7,247 bases of DNA, from contig CAMVDI010000089.1 in assembly GCA_947166205.1 (NCBI GenBank), positions 1 to 7,247 of the forward strand, written 5' to 3'. Positions 6,161 through 7,247 of the stretch are shown one piece after another. The DNA comes from an uncultured Clostridia bacterium. GTDB taxonomy: Bacteria > Bacillota_A > Clostridia > Christensenellales > Aristaeellaceae. Made by a program: the position numbers and the translations under genes. The notes under the pieces are model-generated. The model ran no database searches and had not been told where the DNA came from. It was given only the letters and a program-made list of their open reading frames with translations. Positions within the stretch are counted from its first letter, which is position 1; each line of letters starts with the position of its first letter.

Positions 6161-7247
6161 TCATTCCGCCATGTTCCGCAGATACCGGACCAGCGGACTG
6201 TTCTCCAGATCCGATTTCCTTTCCGCCGGCAGCATCTCCACCCGGAAGGGGCTGCGCTCCCAGCGGATCAGCCCCAGCTGGCGGAAGGCGGTCAGCCCGA
6301 AAAGCAGCTGTTCCGCGGATTCCCCCGTTTCGGCCCGCAGCGCCTCCAGGCTGTCTCCCCGGAAGGCGCGCAGCGCCAGAAAGAGCCTTCCCAGCGCCTC
6401 TCGGGAGGGATCCAGGGCCGCCGCCCGCTCCTTCAGCAGATGCTCGGGCCGCAGCCCCCGCGCGGCAGGCACATGATCCTTCTGTTTCGCCGAAAGCCGG
6501 GTCATTTCCTGCAGGCAGCGCAGAAAAAGCTCCTCCGGATCCCCGGTTTCCGGGGCTTCCCCTTCCGGCTCCGCCGGGCGGATCGCCTGAACCTGAAGCT
6601 GGGCGGTCACCTTTCCGTTGAATTCATTCCGGGTGGGGCGGAACAGCAGGTCCGCCCGCTCGATCCCCTGCCCGGCCGCTTCTCCCAGGCCGAATCCGAT
6701 TCCGCCCCGCAGCTCCTGTCCCTGGGTCACGGTCAGCTTCAGGTGGCTCCGGTCCTTCCCCACGGGCCGCGCTTCCTGCAGAAAAACATCCCTGCACAGA
6801 AACACCGGCGCCGGGTTTCCGCATCCGGTGGGCTCCAGCGCCTCCAGCGCCTCCACCGTCTCCAGGGTCACCTGGCTCAGCGCCAGTTCGGTGTCATATT
6901 CCCGGACCGGCAGGAAGCATCTGTCGTCGCATCTCTCCCGGATCGCTTCGTTCATCCGCCGGCGCATCTCCGGAATCTTCTCCGCCGCCACGGTCAGCCC
7001 CGCCGCCTGTTCATGGCCGCCGAAGCGCAGGAAGAGATCCCCGCAGGCGTTCAGGATCTCCCAGATATTGATGCCCGGCACGGACCTGCAGCTGCCCACC
7101 GCCTGACCGCCCTGCCGGCTCAGCACCACAGCCGGGTGGTGGAAACGCTCGCAGAGCTTTCCCGCGGCCAGTCCGATCAGCCCGGTGTTCCAGTTTTCGC
7201 CCTCCAGAATGATGATCCTGTCCCGGGTCAGGTTGACCTGGGCCGGG
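6161..7247 (-). CDS. recJ: Single-stranded-DNA-specific exonuclease RecJ, C-terminal part (5' end off window)
   Basis: 361 codons are visible, open to the right edge; the DHH phosphoesterase half lies outside. RecJ degrades single-stranded DNA 5' to 3' in recombination and repair. Visible residue 1 is the codon at 7246. The segment WNTGLIGLAAGKLCERF (19-35) followed by HHPAVVLS matches the end of the catalytic core. GSCRSVPGINIWEIL (51-65) and FGGHEQAAG (75-83) are the DHHA1 motifs, with FGGH intact. The OB-fold DNA-binding domain follows and includes LEPTGCGNPAPVF. The last 125 or so residues form the extension seen in clostridial RecJ, with PSREALGRLFLALR and a final DLENSPLVRYL motif. A GTG at 7129 lies inside the core and is not the start. 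Odd points: Cys replaces the usual second Gly of GSGRS, and Asn stands where many RecJ proteins have His after the conserved Trp. It is 42 bases upstream of rel. Confidence 0.95.
   Translation of the reverse strand, partial: PAQVNLTRDRIIILEGENWNTGLIGLAAGKLCERFHHPAVVLSRQGGQAVGSCRSVPGINIWEILNACGDLFLRFGGHEQAAGLTVAAEKIPEMRRRMNEAIRERCDDRCFLPVREYDTELALSQVTLETVEALEALEPTGCGNPAPVFLCRDVFLQEARPVGKDRSHLKLTVTQGQELRGGIGFGLGEAAGQGIERADLLFRPTRNEFNGKVTAQLQVQAIRPAEPEGEAPETGDPEELFLRCLQEMTRLSAKQKDHVPAARGLRPEHLLKERAAALDPSREALGRLFLALRAFRGDSLEALRAETGESAEQLLFGLTAFRQLGLIRWERSPFRVEMLPAERKSDLENSPLVRYLRNMAE

Noticed and set aside
6834..6870. Short tandem-like CTCCAGCGC units
   Set aside because: They encode the LETVEALEALEP segment of RecJ and arise from repeated Leu-Glu-Ala codons; this is coding low complexity, not a repeat element.
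6106..7106. Two plus-strand open frames opposite recJ
   Set aside because: The minus strand encodes clear RecJ motifs here; the plus frames are Pro/Ala/Ser/Arg-rich shadows without a start context.

Overview
The window is a compact, GC-rich stretch (well over half G+C by eye, with strong G/C third-position bias) in which all five genes lie on the minus strand, so transcription reads from high to low coordinates. The gene families (clostridial-type RecJ with a C-terminal extension, long bifunctional Rel, HemZ, and zinc-ribbon membrane proteins) point to a GC-rich member of the Bacillota, class Clostridia, probably an anaerobic gut or rumen type. This placement is an inference from protein style, not from a marker search.

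Layout in transcription order: (1) the 3' part of recJ, the single-strand 5'-3' exonuclease, cut by the right edge (7247 to 6161); (2) rel, the (p)ppGpp synthetase/hydrolase (6118 to 3914); (3) hemZ, a radical SAM coproporphyrinogen-oxidase-like protein (3867 to 2380); (4) a six-pass membrane protein with a von Willebrand A (VWA) domain between its third and fourth membrane segments (2348 to 1026); (5) the 5' part of a zinc-ribbon, single-pass membrane protein whose outer region resembles a subtilase propeptide and core but seems to lack the catalytic Asp and His, cut by the left edge (970 to 1). The gaps are 42, 46, 31 and 55 bases. Each complete gene has a purine-rich ribosome-binding site, and I see no convincing Rho-independent terminator, so one long transcript is plausible.

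The first three genes are housekeeping and form a condensed version of a cluster common in Clostridia; apt and dtd, often found around rel, are absent here. The last two are the accessory part. Both are predicted to place their main domain outside the membrane, and both look like degenerate versions of well-known folds (a VWA metal site with one ligand changed, and a subtilase-like domain without its usual catalytic residues). They may act as a pair at the cell surface; this is the most interesting part of the window and is not proven by sequence alone.

There is no RNA gene, CRISPR array, insertion sequence or long gene-free stretch in the window.
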